The notes: a model not told the origin generated them from the letters alone. Counted from the first letter of the stretch, positions 27,509 to 37,574 are shown. The stretch: DNA of 64,000 nucleotides from Fusobacteriota bacterium (GCA_009773805.1 WTXA01000002.1:558001-622000); one strand, 5' to 3'. Numbers and translations: made by a program.

Positions 27509-28237
27509 ATGAGTGAAAAACAACAATTATACAAAACAATAATTGAACAACTACTAAATGAAATTCAAACAGGTAAATACTCAAAATTACAAAAATTACC
27601 ACCAGAAGTTGAAATTGCAGAAGACTATGGTGTGAGTAGAACATTGATAAGAGATTGTCTAATGACTTTAGAACAAGAAGGTATAATCACACGTAAACTA
27701 GGAGTCGGTACAGTTATTAATAAACATGTATTAGATGTAGTAACTAGAATGGATTTAGAAGTTGAATTTTTTGATATGGTAGCACAAGCTGGCTACAAAC
27801 CTGGTATTGCCTTTATTAACATCAATGAAGCAGTTACTGATGAGGCAGTAGCTAAGAAATTACTTATTAATAAGAGTGACTTATTAGTAAGTGTGGAAAA
27901 AGTTATAACTGCTGATGGCAAACCTGCTATTTATTGTACAGACTATTTTCCTAAAAAACTTATAACACATAAATCACCAGATTATGAAATGCTCAAAAAA
28001 CCAATATTCGATTTCTTAAAAAAATTCTGTAACCTGGAAGTGTATATGGATTTAACAGAAGTGAAGGCAATCAATGTTGATAAGACCCTAGCAGAAAAGC
28101 TAGATGCGAAAGAGGGAACTCCAATAATATTTATGGATGAGATTGGATATTCATTTAAAGGAAAGCCAATACTACATTCTAAAGAATACTATGCTGATGG
28201 AATATTTAAACAAACTGTATTACGTAAGAAAATATAA
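27509..28237 (+). CDS. GntR family transcriptional regulator with UTRA domain
   Basis: 242 residues: an N-terminal winged helix (YKTIIEQLLNEIQTGKYSKL, EVEIAEDYGVSRTLIRDCLM, GIITRKLGVGTVIN) and a C-terminal UTRA ligand domain (about 75-240) containing VEKVITADGKPAIYCTDYFP. HutC-subfamily members bind small metabolites. Because it begins a purine operon, a purine or nucleoside effector is inferred, not shown. ATG 27509 follows GAGGT; the longer frame from 27461 starts inside the operator and is rejected. Adenine deaminase follows 13 bases after the stop. Confidence 0.9.
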   Translation: MSEKQQLYKTIIEQLLNEIQTGKYSKLQKLPPEVEIAEDYGVSRTLIRDCLMTLEQEGIITRKLGVGTVINKHVLDVVTRMDLEVEFFDMVAQAGYKPGIAFININEAVTDEAVAKKLLINKSDLLVSVEKVITADGKPAIYCTDYFPKKLITHKSPDYEMLKKPIFDFLKKFCNLEVYMDLTEVKAINVDKTLAEKLDAKEGTPIIFMDEIGYSFKGKPILHSKEYYADGIFKQTVLRKKI

Positions 28238-28250
28238 TTGGAGGAGTATG

Positions 28251-30017
28251 ATGAAATTTACTGCTGAAAATTTAAAAAATGATATAAAGGCATCAATGGG
28301 GCAAATAGATTTAGATCTAATTTTAAAAAATGTGAAATTATTAAATGTTTATACCAATGAAATCTATCCAGCCTCTATAGGAATTTTCAATAAAAAAATT
28401 GTATCGATAAATCCTAGTGAAGATACAAAAGCAAAAGAAACTATAGATTGTGGTGGTAACTATGCAATACCAGGTTTTATTGACGGACACGTTCATATTG
28501 AAACTACATTACTAACACCAGAAGCTTTAGGGGAAGTAATAGTACCATGGGGGACAACAACTATGTGTGTTGATCCTATGGAAATAGCTAATGTATCAGG
28601 AATTGATGGTTTAATGGCTTTAGTTGAAAATTCAGACAATTTACCATTCAGACTTTTTTTAGAAGTTCCATCAAGAGTACCAACAGCTCCAGGATTGGAA
28701 ACTACAGGTGGTGTTCTAGGTGTAGAAGAAGTTAGCAAGTTATTAAAAATGGATGTTTCAATTAGTCTTGGAGAGCTAGATCCATCAAAAATATTAGGTA
28801 TAAAAGAAGAGTATTTGGAAAAAATTGTTAGTAGTTTAAATCTTGGAAAAATTTGTAATGGTCACGCAATCGGACTTGGAGAAAAAGATTTAAACATCTA
28901 TGCTACTGCTCAATTATCTGATGATCATGAATCAGTCACCTATGATGAATTATTAGAAAGATTAAGATTAGGAATTAAAGCCTTAGTACGTGAAGGTAGC
29001 AGTGAAAGAAATGTTGAAGAATTAATAAAAGGTGTTGTGGAAAATAAATTATCTACAGAGAACCTTATGTTTTGTACAGATGATAAGCATGTAAATGATA
29101 TCTTCAATGAAGGACATATAAGCTACAATATACAAAAATCCATAGATTTAGGTTTAGATCCTATCGAGGCTATTAAAATTGCGACAATCAATGCTGCAAA
29201 GCATTTTAGAATAGAACATATGATAGGAAGCATTACTCCAGGTAGATTTGCTGATATTGTTATTTTAAAGGACTTGAGTATCATAAAGCCTACAATGGTT
29301 TTAAAAGATGGATTAGTGGTAGTAGATGAAAATGGCTATAGGGGTTGTGAGAAAAAGGAATATCCAAAGGAATTATTCACTACAGTTAAGCTTTCACCTG
29401 AATTTTCTCATAAAGATTTTATAATAAATTCAGAGGGGAAAAGAGTTAAGTGTAGAATTATTGATTTGGTTAAAGATCAGATTATAAATAAAGAAATACA
29501 AGAATGGATGAAGATTGAAAATAGCCAATTGATGATTGATGTGGATAGAGACATTTTAAAACTTTCTGTAGTTGAAAGATATGGTAAGAACGGTAGAGTC
29601 TCAAATGGACTAGTACATGGATTTGGTCTAAAAAGAGGAGCTTTGGCAGCATCAGTATCCCATGATCATCATAATATTGTGGTAGTAGGAACAAATGATA
29701 TAGATATGGAAGTAGCAGTAAAGAAAATAGAAAAAATGCAAGGTGGTTTTGTTATTGCCGCAGATGGAAAAGTTATAGATACCCTAGCATTGCCGTTATG
29801 TGGGTTAATGACTACTCTTCCAGCCTTAGAAGTAATGGAATTAATGGAAGAATTGAATAATAATGTTGAGTCACTTGGTTGTTCTATGAGTGCACCATTT
29901 ATGTCTTTATCCTTTATATCACTACCAACAGTTCCGGAATTGGGACTTACAGATTTTGGATTAATAGATGTGTTGAATCACAGAATAATTGATTTGATAA
30001 CAGAAGTGGAGGTGTAA
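28251..30017 (+). CDS. ade: Adenine deaminase
   Basis: Metal-dependent deamination of adenine to hypoxanthine in the cytosol. The 588 residues include GFIDGHVHIETTLLTPEAL (metal-binding HxH plus the characteristic Glu), DPMEIANVSG, LGELDPSKILG, NGHAIGLGEKDLNIYA and ATINAAKHFRI, the pattern of the long Ade family rather than the adenosine-deaminase-like type. ATG 28251 (GGAGGAG 4 bases away) is preferred over ATG 28248. Downstream are the BMP-type transporter and molybdenum hydroxylase genes, suggesting conversion of imported purines to hypoxanthine and then xanthine. Confidence 0.94.
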   Translation: MKFTAENLKNDIKASMGQIDLDLILKNVKLLNVYTNEIYPASIGIFNKKIVSINPSEDTKAKETIDCGGNYAIPGFIDGHVHIETTLLTPEALGEVIVPWGTTTMCVDPMEIANVSGIDGLMALVENSDNLPFRLFLEVPSRVPTAPGLETTGGVLGVEEVSKLLKMDVSISLGELDPSKILGIKEEYLEKIVSSLNLGKICNGHAIGLGEKDLNIYATAQLSDDHESVTYDELLERLRLGIKALVREGSSERNVEELIKGVVENKLSTENLMFCTDDKHVNDIFNEGHISYNIQKSIDLGLDPIEAIKIATINAAKHFRIEHMIGSITPGRFADIVILKDLSIIKPTMVLKDGLVVVDENGYRGCEKKEYPKELFTTVKLSPEFSHKDFIINSEGKRVKCRIIDLVKDQIINKEIQEWMKIENSQLMIDVDRDILKLSVVERYGKNGRVSNGLVHGFGLKRGALAASVSHDHHNIVVVGTNDIDMEVAVKKIEKMQGGFVIAADGKVIDTLALPLCGLMTTLPALEVMELMEELNNNVESLGCSMSAPFMSLSFISLPTVPELGLTDFGLIDVLNHRIIDLITEVEV

Positions 30018-30074
30018 ACAATAAGAATAGGTATTAGAAAGAATATTATTATTAATAAATTAGGAGGAAGAAAA

Positions 30075-31097
30075 ATGAAAAAATTATTACTAGTATTAAT
30101 GATTATGTTAATGGCACTAAGCTTTACTGTAGCCTGCGATGGGGACAATGGTGGAAGCTCTTCTGATAAGTTGAAAGTAGCTTTGATTTTACCTGGTAAG
30201 AAAGATGATTTATCCTTCAACCAATCAATGTACGAAGGAATGATGAATTATCTTGATGCTAATGAAGATAAGATGGAATTAAAAGTTACAGAGAATGTCT
30301 ATGAAGTATCAGATATTGAACCAGCCCTATTAGACTTTGCAGACCAAGGATACGATGTAATTATAGGTCATGGTTTCCAATTCATGGAACCACTAGTAAA
30401 AGTAGCAAAGCAATATCCTGATACTCATTTCGTATTAGGAACTGGTTACAAATTTGAAAAAAATTCAGCAATTTATGACGTATCACTTGATGATGGTGGT
30501 TATCAAATGGGCGTTATTGCAGGTTTAGCTACACAAACAAATAAAGTTGGTGTTATTGGTGGAGCTGATGTATCTGAAATTTATAGAGGTCATGAAGGCT
30601 TTAAATTAGGTGCTAAATCTGTTAATCCTAATATACAGATTCAAGAAGTTTACACAGGAGATTGGAATGACACTGCTGGTGCTAAAGAAGCTGCAGTTGG
30701 AATGTATGATTCTGGAGTAGATGTAATTTGGCATTCTGGTGACGGTATTGGTCTAGGTGTTGTACAAGCAGCTAAAGAAAAAGACAAGTATGTACTTGGT
30801 AATGTAGCTGATCAATTAAAATTAGCAGAAAAAAATGTATTGTCAGGAGTTGTCTATCAGTGGAAAGCTGTATTGGAAAATATTTTTGATGATATCGATA
30901 GTGGTGAATTCCTTAAACTAGCTGATGAAGAAAGATTTTATTGGATTACTGCAGAAAATGAAGGACTAAATTATTCAAAAATCAATGATTCAAAAGGTTG
31001 GTTAACAAGTGATGATTTAACAAAAATCGAATCTAGCTGGAAAGATTTAAAAGCTGGGAAAATTGATTTTTCAGTTATAAAAGAACCAACTAAATAA
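30075..31097 (+). CDS. BMP family ABC transporter substrate-binding lipoprotein
   Basis: 340 residues. An N-terminal lipoprotein signal ends in FTVAC (Cys near residue 16), followed by a Gly/Ser linker and the BMP (PnrA/BmpA-like) fold: LKVALILPGKKDDLSFNQSM, DVIIGHGFQFMEPLVKVA, GVIGGADVSEIYRGHEGF. Family members bind purine nucleosides. It is the first gene of a four-gene ABC module; a stem-loop separates it from the ATPase gene, as expected where the binding protein is made in excess. AGGAGG precedes ATG 30075. Confidence 0.92.
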   Translation: MKKLLLVLMIMLMALSFTVACDGDNGGSSSDKLKVALILPGKKDDLSFNQSMYEGMMNYLDANEDKMELKVTENVYEVSDIEPALLDFADQGYDVIIGHGFQFMEPLVKVAKQYPDTHFVLGTGYKFEKNSAIYDVSLDDGGYQMGVIAGLATQTNKVGVIGGADVSEIYRGHEGFKLGAKSVNPNIQIQEVYTGDWNDTAGAKEAAVGMYDSGVDVIWHSGDGIGLGVVQAAKEKDKYVLGNVADQLKLAEKNVLSGVVYQWKAVLENIFDDIDSGEFLKLADEERFYWITAENEGLNYSKINDSKGWLTSDDLTKIESSWKDLKAGKIDFSVIKEPTK

Positions 31098-31107
31098 ATT
31101 TTAATAA

Positions 31108-31140
31108 GAATGCGTCAGTATTTAAAATACTGGCGCATTC
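31108..31140 (+). other. Intercistronic stem-loop between binding protein and ATPase
   Basis: GAATGCGTCAGTAT and ATACTGGCGCATTC form a 14-bp stem with one wobble pair over TTAA. No T tract follows, so it looks like an mRNA-stabilising or partial-attenuation hairpin rather than a full terminator. Confidence 0.65.
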
Positions 31141-31171
31141 AAATAAGTCATTATTGAAAGGAGGTATTGTT

Positions 31172-32710
31172 TTGGAAGAATTAAGATCTAAAAATTGTGC
31201 AGTTGAAATGTATAAAATAATAAAAGAATTCAATGATGTTAAAGCAAATGACAATGTTGATTTCTTTGTAAAAAATGGTTCTATTCACGGTCTCTTGGGT
31301 GAAAATGGAGCAGGTAAAACAACTTTGATGAACGTACTATATGGGTTATATCATCCTGAACAAGGAGAAATCTGTATAAAAGGAAAAAAATGTGAGATAC
31401 CTTCACCTACAAAAGCAATTTCTCTAGGAATAGGAATGGTCCATCAGCACTTTATGTTAGCTAGACCATTTACAATAGTAGAAAATGTAATGTTAGGGAG
31501 AAAGTCTAGAAAAGGTTTCCTTTTAGATACAAAAGAAACTGCTGAAGAATTAGTCGCATTGGCCAATAAATATAAAATGAAAATTGATCCATATGCGAAG
31601 ATTTGGCAATTGTCTGTTGGAGAACAACAAAGAGTAGAAATCTTGACTGCTTTATATCAGGGTGCAGAAATTTTAATTCTTGATGAACCTACAGCAGTGT
31701 TAACACCTCAAGAAGTTGATGGCTTGTTTGAAACTTTAAGAGAAATGAAAAATGATGGTAAAGCAATAATCTTAATTACACATAAATTAGAAGAAATATT
31801 ATCAATTGTTGATGAAGTTACAGTATTACGTGATGGTGTCATGATCGGACATGTGGAAGTTGATTGTAATACAACTAAATCTTCTTTAACAAAAATGATG
31901 GTTGGAAGAGATGTTTTATTTAACTTTGATAAATCATTAGTTGAAGCAGGGGCGAAAAAATTAGTTATAAAAGATTTAAAAGTCCTGAATGACAAAAACT
32001 TTTTAGCTTTAGACGGATTCTCATTAGACATAAATGAAGGTGAAATTTTAGGATTAGCCGGTGTTGATGGAAATGGTCAAAAAGAATTGTGTGAAGCTTT
32101 AACTGGAATACGTCATGTAGAATCAGGGGAAGTTAAGCTGGATAATATTAATATTGAAAATAAACCACCCCTTTTTGCAATAGAAAAAGGGATTGCACAT
32201 ATACCAGAAGATAGGCATATTACAGGATTAGCGTTAGGCTGGAGTCTTAAAAAGAACCTTATTATAAAAACTTTCAAAGCTAATTCTAAATTTGGTTTAA
32301 TTGATGAGAAAAAAATAGAAGATAGATGGGAAAAAGCTAAGATAGCATATCAGATTAAGGCGAATTCTGGAGATGATTGGGCACGTGACTTATCTGGTGG
32401 TAATCAACAAAAAGTTATTTTAGCTAGAGAATTGGAAAATAATCCAGCTATTTTAATAGCAAATCAACCTACAAGAGGGTTGGATATTGGAGCAACAGAG
32501 TATGTTAGACAAAAAATTTTAGATGCAAAAAGTGAGGGGACAAGTGTATTGCTAGTATCTGCAGATTTAGAAGAGATACTACAATTATCAGATAGGATTG
32601 CAGTTATTTATGATGGTAAGTTGATGGGTATACTACCAAGCGGTAGTGATGTAAAAGAAATTGGAGAATTAATGATGGGTAAAAAAATGGAGGTAGAGCA
32701 TGATGCGTAA
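31172..32710 (+). CDS. ABC transporter ATP-binding protein (double NBD, nucleoside/BMP type)
   Basis: 512 residues with two fused nucleotide-binding domains, like RbsA/NupO. NBD1: Walker A GENGAGKTT, signature LSVGEQQRVEIL, Walker B ILILDEPTAVL. NBD2: degenerate P-loop GVDGNGQKELCEALTG, signature LSGGNQQKVILA, then NQPTRGLDIGA. Only NBD1 is expected to be fully active, normal for this family. The start is taken as TTG 31172, 7 bases after AAGGAGG; the longer frame from TTG 31154 begins upstream of that site. It overlaps the next permease gene by 11 bases. Confidence 0.92.
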   Translation: MEELRSKNCAVEMYKIIKEFNDVKANDNVDFFVKNGSIHGLLGENGAGKTTLMNVLYGLYHPEQGEICIKGKKCEIPSPTKAISLGIGMVHQHFMLARPFTIVENVMLGRKSRKGFLLDTKETAEELVALANKYKMKIDPYAKIWQLSVGEQQRVEILTALYQGAEILILDEPTAVLTPQEVDGLFETLREMKNDGKAIILITHKLEEILSIVDEVTVLRDGVMIGHVEVDCNTTKSSLTKMMVGRDVLFNFDKSLVEAGAKKLVIKDLKVLNDKNFLALDGFSLDINEGEILGLAGVDGNGQKELCEALTGIRHVESGEVKLDNINIENKPPLFAIEKGIAHIPEDRHITGLALGWSLKKNLIIKTFKANSKFGLIDEKKIEDRWEKAKIAYQIKANSGDDWARDLSGGNQQKVILARELENNPAILIANQPTRGLDIGATEYVRQKILDAKSEGTSVLLVSADLEEILQLSDRIAVIYDGKLMGILPSGSDVKEIGELMMGKKMEVEHDA

Positions 32711-33764
32711 TAAGCTGACTAAAAACTTGAATCAACTCTTACTTGCCATTGGAACCATAATTTTAGCATTATTAGTTGGAGCCGTAATAATTAGTTTTTC
32801 AGGAAATAGCCCAATAGAAGCTTATTTATCAATGTTTAATGGTGCTTTTGGCTCTAAACAAAGATTTATGGAAGTACTTGTTAAGATGATTCCCTTAGTA
32901 ATAATGGCTTTAGGAACATCAGTAGCATTTAAAGCCAATCTTTGGAATATTGGTGCAGATGGTCAATTTATTATGGGTTCAATATTTGCTATATTTGTTA
33001 CTATTTATAGTGGATTGCCACCAATTATCGGCATACCAGTATCAATTATAGCTGCAATGATAGGCGGTGGATTATGGGCAGGTCTAGCAGGATGGATAAA
33101 AGTTAAATTTAATGCGAATGAAGTAATTACAACTCTAATGTTAAATTATATCGCAGTTTATTTTTTATCTTTTTTAGTATATGGGCCAATGATGGATCCT
33201 GGTGGATCAAAAATGCCACAAACTAAATTGATACCCGATGCCTTTAGGTTACCACTTTTTGAAAGCGGTAATAGATTGCACATTGGAATATTTATATCTT
33301 TAATTATTGTTGTTATAATGATTTTTTTCTGGAAATCTACTTTAGGATTTAAGATTGCTTTACTAGGTCAAGGAGAAAAAGTGACAACTTACTCAGGTGT
33401 AAGTGTTAAGAAAATGATTGTATTTACAATGATAATTTCTGGATTGCTTTCTGGTATAGCAGGTTGGACAGAAATATATGGAGTTCAATATAGGCTATTA
33501 GAGGGGATAACTAGCGGGTATGGATCAATGGCGATAGTAATTGCTCTAATGGGAGGGCTTAATCCTGTAGGGATACTAATTTCTGGATTTTTCTTCTCTG
33601 CCTTATTGGTTGGTGGTGCGACTATGCAAAGAATGACTGATATACCATTTTCTATTGTTGATATAGTTCAGGGTTTAATAATAATATTCATTATAGCAAG
33701 AACTGCAATTAACTTTAAGGAAATAAAAAATAGAATAGTAAGGAGGATGGAACATGTTAAGTAA
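32700..33764 (+). CDS. ABC transporter permease (BMP/nucleoside type), subunit 1
   Basis: 354-residue membrane permease of the branched-chain/nucleoside family. About eight to nine hydrophobic helices are visible, with the motif NANEVITTLMLNYIAVYFLSF and the GIAGWTEIYGVQYRLLEG segment typical of NupP-like subunits. Start codons ATG 32700 and ATG 32703 are both possible after GGAGGT. It overlaps the ATPase gene upstream and the second permease downstream (11 bases), so the module is translated as a unit. Confidence 0.9.
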   Translation: MMRNKLTKNLNQLLLAIGTIILALLVGAVIISFSGNSPIEAYLSMFNGAFGSKQRFMEVLVKMIPLVIMALGTSVAFKANLWNIGADGQFIMGSIFAIFVTIYSGLPPIIGIPVSIIAAMIGGGLWAGLAGWIKVKFNANEVITTLMLNYIAVYFLSFLVYGPMMDPGGSKMPQTKLIPDAFRLPLFESGNRLHIGIFISLIIVVIMIFFWKSTLGFKIALLGQGEKVTTYSGVSVKKMIVFTMIISGLLSGIAGWTEIYGVQYRLLEGITSGYGSMAIVIALMGGLNPVGILISGFFFSALLVGGATMQRMTDIPFSIVDIVQGLIIIFIIARTAINFKEIKNRIVRRMEHVK

Positions 33765-34698
33765 TATTTTTACAGTAAGTTTTTTTGTAAGTTTATTTGC
33801 TAGTACAATCAGACTTGCTACACCAATTTTATTACCAGCATTAGGACAAATATATACTCAACGTGCCGGAATCCTTAATCTTAGTGTAGAAGGAATGATG
33901 ACTATTGGTGCAGTGGCAGGTTTTACAGCTGCTTTCTATTCAGGTAACTTATGGCTAGGTATATTAACAGGTATGGTTTTTGGAATGTTGTATAGTTCAT
34001 TGATGGCTATACTTAGTGTGACTTTGAGGGCAAACCAGGTTATAGCTGGTACAGCTTTAAATATTCTAGGTGCCGGATTAGCAGTATTTTTCTATAGAGT
34101 AATTTTTGGAATTCAAAGCTTACCACCACAAGTAGAATCTTTTCAAATGTTAAAGATATCAGTATTATCAGATATTCCAATAATCGGAGTAATATTATTT
34201 CAACATAATATTATAGTTTATCTAGCATTTCTAATGGTTATTTTGACCTGGTTTATATTAGAGAAAACAACATTTGGACTTAAAATAAAAGCAGTAGGTG
34301 AAAATCCTAAAGCAGCAGATTCTAAAGGAATAAGTGTTAATAAATATAGATATTTTGCCATTTTAATAGGTGGATTATATGCTGGAGCAGCAGGAGCTTT
34401 TATGTCTATCGGTTACTTGAATATTTTCACTGAATCAATTATTGGTGGCAGAGGTTTCATAGCGGTAGCTGTAGTGATATTTGCCCGTTTCCTACCAATA
34501 AGAGCAATGTGGGGTGCACTACTATTTGGATTAGCCAGTGCTTTACAGCTGCGTCTTCAAGCATTGGGAATTGGTGTGCCTAATCAACTCATGTTGATGC
34601 TTCCTTATGCATTGACTATTATCGCTTTGGTACTGGCTTCTAAAAAAGCTGAATTTCCAAGTGCATATGCACTTCCTTATTCAAGAAAGGAAAGATAA
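33754..34698 (+). CDS. ABC transporter permease (BMP/nucleoside type), subunit 2
   Basis: 314 residues, NupQ-like second permease. It has LGQIYTQRAGILNLSVEGMM near the N terminus, the family hallmark, and later LRANQVIAGTALNILGAGLA and ENPKAADSKGISVNKYRYFA. About eight membrane helices. AGGAGG precedes ATG 33754. With the lipoprotein, ATPase and other permease it completes an importer, most likely for purine nucleosides given the neighbouring catabolic genes. The stop overlaps the next start by one base (TAATG). Confidence 0.9.
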   Translation: MLSNIFTVSFFVSLFASTIRLATPILLPALGQIYTQRAGILNLSVEGMMTIGAVAGFTAAFYSGNLWLGILTGMVFGMLYSSLMAILSVTLRANQVIAGTALNILGAGLAVFFYRVIFGIQSLPPQVESFQMLKISVLSDIPIIGVILFQHNIIVYLAFLMVILTWFILEKTTFGLKIKAVGENPKAADSKGISVNKYRYFAILIGGLYAGAAGAFMSIGYLNIFTESIIGGRGFIAVAVVIFARFLPIRAMWGALLFGLASALQLRLQALGIGVPNQLMLMLPYALTIIALVLASKKAEFPSAYALPYSRKER

Positions 34699-35201
34699 TG
34701 AAAAAGATGGCTGTAGTAAAGTTAATAATTGCAGTTATGGTATTAATTACCATAGTATTTAGTATGAGTATTATCAAAGTTCTTGGTGAAAATAAACTTA
34801 CTCAAGACAATGCAGAAAAAAGAGCATTGGAATTTGCTGAGGCTGTTAACTATAGCTATAAAGATCCTAAAAAGATTTATGCCTTCTTATCCTCTGATTT
34901 TAAAGATAATATGACCGAAGAGGAATTCGTAAAGGCATTTAAAAAGGAAAGATCATATCCATATTTAACACCTTTATACATTAATTTTAGCTCAGTTGAA
35001 CTATCTGAAGATATGACTGAAGGAGAAGCAATATATTCACAAGCAGCAAGACTACCAGGTATGATTTACCAAATTGAATTAGTTTTTGAGAATAATAACT
35101 ACTATATATATGATTTCGAGGATTTTCTTGATGGTAGTTATCTAGAAAAATTTGAGAATCTAACATATTCTTTAGATAGTTATTTTGATTTTAAGAAGTA
35201 A
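34698..35201 (+). CDS. Predicted membrane-anchored or exported protein of unknown function
   Basis: 167 residues. A single N-terminal hydrophobic helix (about 5-28) without a lipobox cysteine is followed by a soluble domain that may be cystatin/NTF2-like: DNAEKRALEFAEAVNYSYKD and MTEEEFVKAFKKERSYP. It lies between the transporter and the molybdenum hydroxylase genes, coupled to the permease by a one-base overlap and 12 bases ahead of the hydroxylase gene. It is clearly part of the operon, but its role (anchor, chaperone or sensor) is unknown. Confidence 0.7.
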   Translation: MKKMAVVKLIIAVMVLITIVFSMSIIKVLGENKLTQDNAEKRALEFAEAVNYSYKDPKKIYAFLSSDFKDNMTEEEFVKAFKKERSYPYLTPLYINFSSVELSEDMTEGEAIYSQAARLPGMIYQIELVFENNNYYIYDFEDFLDGSYLEKFENLTYSLDSYFDFKK

Positions 35202-35213
35202 AAGGAGATACAA

Positions 35214-37574
35214 ATGGGAATTGGCAAAAATTTAATTAGAGTTGATGCTCTTTCAAAAGTTAAAGGCTCAACTAAGTATACAGAGGACCTTGTTCCTTCA
35301 AATGCACTAGTTGCAAAGATTCTTCATAGCACAATCGCTAATGGTTATGTTAAGGATATAGATATCAGCGAAGCCTTGAAAATCGAAGGTGTAATGAAAA
35401 TAGTTACTTGTTTTGAAGTACCAGAAACTGATTTTTCAACAGCAGGGCATCCCTATGCCTTAGATCCTTCACATGCAGATATTAAGGATAGAAAATTACT
35501 AAATAAAAGAGTAAGACACTATGGTGACGATGTGGCGGTGGTGGTGGCAATAGATTCAATTGCTGCACAAAAGGCAATAGAAGCCATAAAAGTTACCTAT
35601 CAAGAATTAGTACCAAGGGTAAATATTTATGAAAGTATTGAGATAGAACAACCTATTCATGAAAATTTTCCTGATGATGTAATGTCCAGGATGGACTTTT
35701 ACATTGAAAGTGATGGTATTGCAAAGTTCGAAAAACATGAATTGTTAGATGAATTATCAAGTAAACATAGAATAGATGGAAATCTTCCTGACACCCATAA
35801 GCCTATGGCCAAATATGAATATATACTACCTATTGTACAGCACGCTCATATAGAAAATATAGTTTGTTTTTCATATATGGATGGTAATCGGATAGTAGTA
35901 GTCAGTGCAACCCAAGTACCGCATGTGGTAAGACGTATAGTATCTGAAGCTTTGGGGATTTCAATTGGTGAAGTTCAAGTTATAAAGCCATACATAGGTG
36001 GAGGATTTGGTAATAAACAAGATATAATCTATGAACCATTAGCAGCATATTTATCAAAGCTAATGGGTGGTAAATGTATTTCGATTATTTTAAGTAGAGA
36101 AGAAACATTTATCAACAGTAGAACAAGACATGGTATGAAAATTACAACAATGATGAATACAATAGAGGGAAGTATGCGAATGGAAAATAGAGCTGCAGAT
36201 ATAGTCTCTGATCAGGGGGCTTATGCTACTCATGGTCATGCAATTGCAGCCAATGCCATTACAAATTATTTCCAACTTTATTCAGGGACAGGTCTACAAC
36301 TAGGCTCATCAACTTCAATTTTTAGTAATTTACCATCTGCTGCAGCTATGAGAGGTTATGGTATTCCTCAAATTTGTTTTGCGATGGAGTCACAGATGGA
36401 TGATTATGCAAGAGAGTATGGCTTTGATCCTATTGAATTCAGATTAGCAAATTTACTAAATGTTGGTGCAGTTGAGCCCTGTAATGATATTGCCATAAAC
36501 AGTAATGGCTTAGTTGAATGTATAGAAAAAGGTAAACAATTAATAGATTGGGATAATAAGAAAAAAGAATATGAACAATTTAATAAAGATTCAAAAGATT
36601 TGAAGAAGGGTGTAGGTATCGCGGTCTTTGCCTATAAGACAGGGGTCTATCCTATAACAGTTGAAACTAGTTCTTGTAGAATTATCTTAAATCAAGATGG
36701 AAGTTTGCAAGTCCAAGTTGGTGCAATTGAAATTGGCCAAGGCTCAGATACAGCCTTTGCCCAAATTGCCTCAGAAATTCTTTCTATTCCTGAGGGTAAA
36801 ATAAATATAGTTTCTTGTCAGGATACTGATATAACTCCTTTTGATCCAGGTGCTTATGCATCTAGACAAACATATATTGGTGGAGGAGCTGTAAAAAAAG
36901 CGGCAATTCTTTTAAAAGAAAAGATTCTTGCAAAGGCTGCTACAAAGTTAGCTTTGGATGTTAGTGGTTTGGATCTTATTGATGAATATATCGTTAATAT
37001 TGAAAGTGGAGGAAAACTAGAAGCTTTAAGAGATGTTATCCTTTATTCTATGTATAGTTTGAACAATACTGAACATTTGACTGCTGAAGCAACTTACACT
37101 GGATTAAGTAATGCTTTCGCCTATGGTGCTTGTTTTGCAGATATTTGTGTGGATGTACCACTAGGTAAAATAAAGATATATAAAATATATAGTATTCATG
37201 ATAGTGGCACAATAATAAATCCTCAATTAGCAAAAGCTCAAGTTCATGGTGGAGTAGCAATGGGTGTTGGTTATGCTATTGGTGAAGAGATGTTGTTTGA
37301 TCAAACAACAGGTAAGCCTTTAAATAATAACTTCTTAGACTATAAGATTCCAACATCAATGGATATACCTGATATTGAAGTTGCCTTTATTGAAACTTAT
37401 GAACCATCCGGTCCATTTGGTAATAAAGCACTTGGTGAACCACCTATTATAGCTCCAGCACCTGCTATTAGAAATGCAGTATTGTTTGCAACAGGTGTTT
37501 CAATTAATTCATTGCCATTGAATCCAGAAAAATTAGTTTCTGCATTTAAAAAAGCGAAGTTGCTAAATGAATAA
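35214..37574 (+). CDS. xdhA: Molybdenum hydroxylase large subunit, xanthine dehydrogenase family
   Basis: 786-residue molybdopterin-binding subunit. It has the domain a/b hammerhead start (KVKGSTKYTEDL), IGGGFGNKQDIIYEPLAAYLS, AAAMRGYGIPQICFAMES, AIEIGQGSDTAFAQIASEIL, ASRQTYIGGGAVKKAA and the active-site glutamate in FGNKALGEPPIIAPAPAIRNA. Hydroxylation of hypoxanthine or xanthine is inferred from context with adenine deaminase and a nucleoside transporter; other aza-heterocycles are possible. In purine-fermenting clostridia such enzymes may carry a selenium cofactor, which sequence cannot show. No cofactor-maturation gene lies in the window. Confidence 0.88.
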   Translation: MGIGKNLIRVDALSKVKGSTKYTEDLVPSNALVAKILHSTIANGYVKDIDISEALKIEGVMKIVTCFEVPETDFSTAGHPYALDPSHADIKDRKLLNKRVRHYGDDVAVVVAIDSIAAQKAIEAIKVTYQELVPRVNIYESIEIEQPIHENFPDDVMSRMDFYIESDGIAKFEKHELLDELSSKHRIDGNLPDTHKPMAKYEYILPIVQHAHIENIVCFSYMDGNRIVVVSATQVPHVVRRIVSEALGISIGEVQVIKPYIGGGFGNKQDIIYEPLAAYLSKLMGGKCISIILSREETFINSRTRHGMKITTMMNTIEGSMRMENRAADIVSDQGAYATHGHAIAANAITNYFQLYSGTGLQLGSSTSIFSNLPSAAAMRGYGIPQICFAMESQMDDYAREYGFDPIEFRLANLLNVGAVEPCNDIAINSNGLVECIEKGKQLIDWDNKKKEYEQFNKDSKDLKKGVGIAVFAYKTGVYPITVETSSCRIILNQDGSLQVQVGAIEIGQGSDTAFAQIASEILSIPEGKINIVSCQDTDITPFDPGAYASRQTYIGGGAVKKAAILLKEKILAKAATKLALDVSGLDLIDEYIVNIESGGKLEALRDVILYSMYSLNNTEHLTAEATYTGLSNAFAYGACFADICVDVPLGKIKIYKIYSIHDSGTIINPQLAKAQVHGGVAMGVGYAIGEEMLFDQTTGKPLNNNFLDYKIPTSMDIPDIEVAFIETYEPSGPFGNKALGEPPIIAPAPAIRNAVLFATGVSINSLPLNPEKLVSAFKKAKLLNE

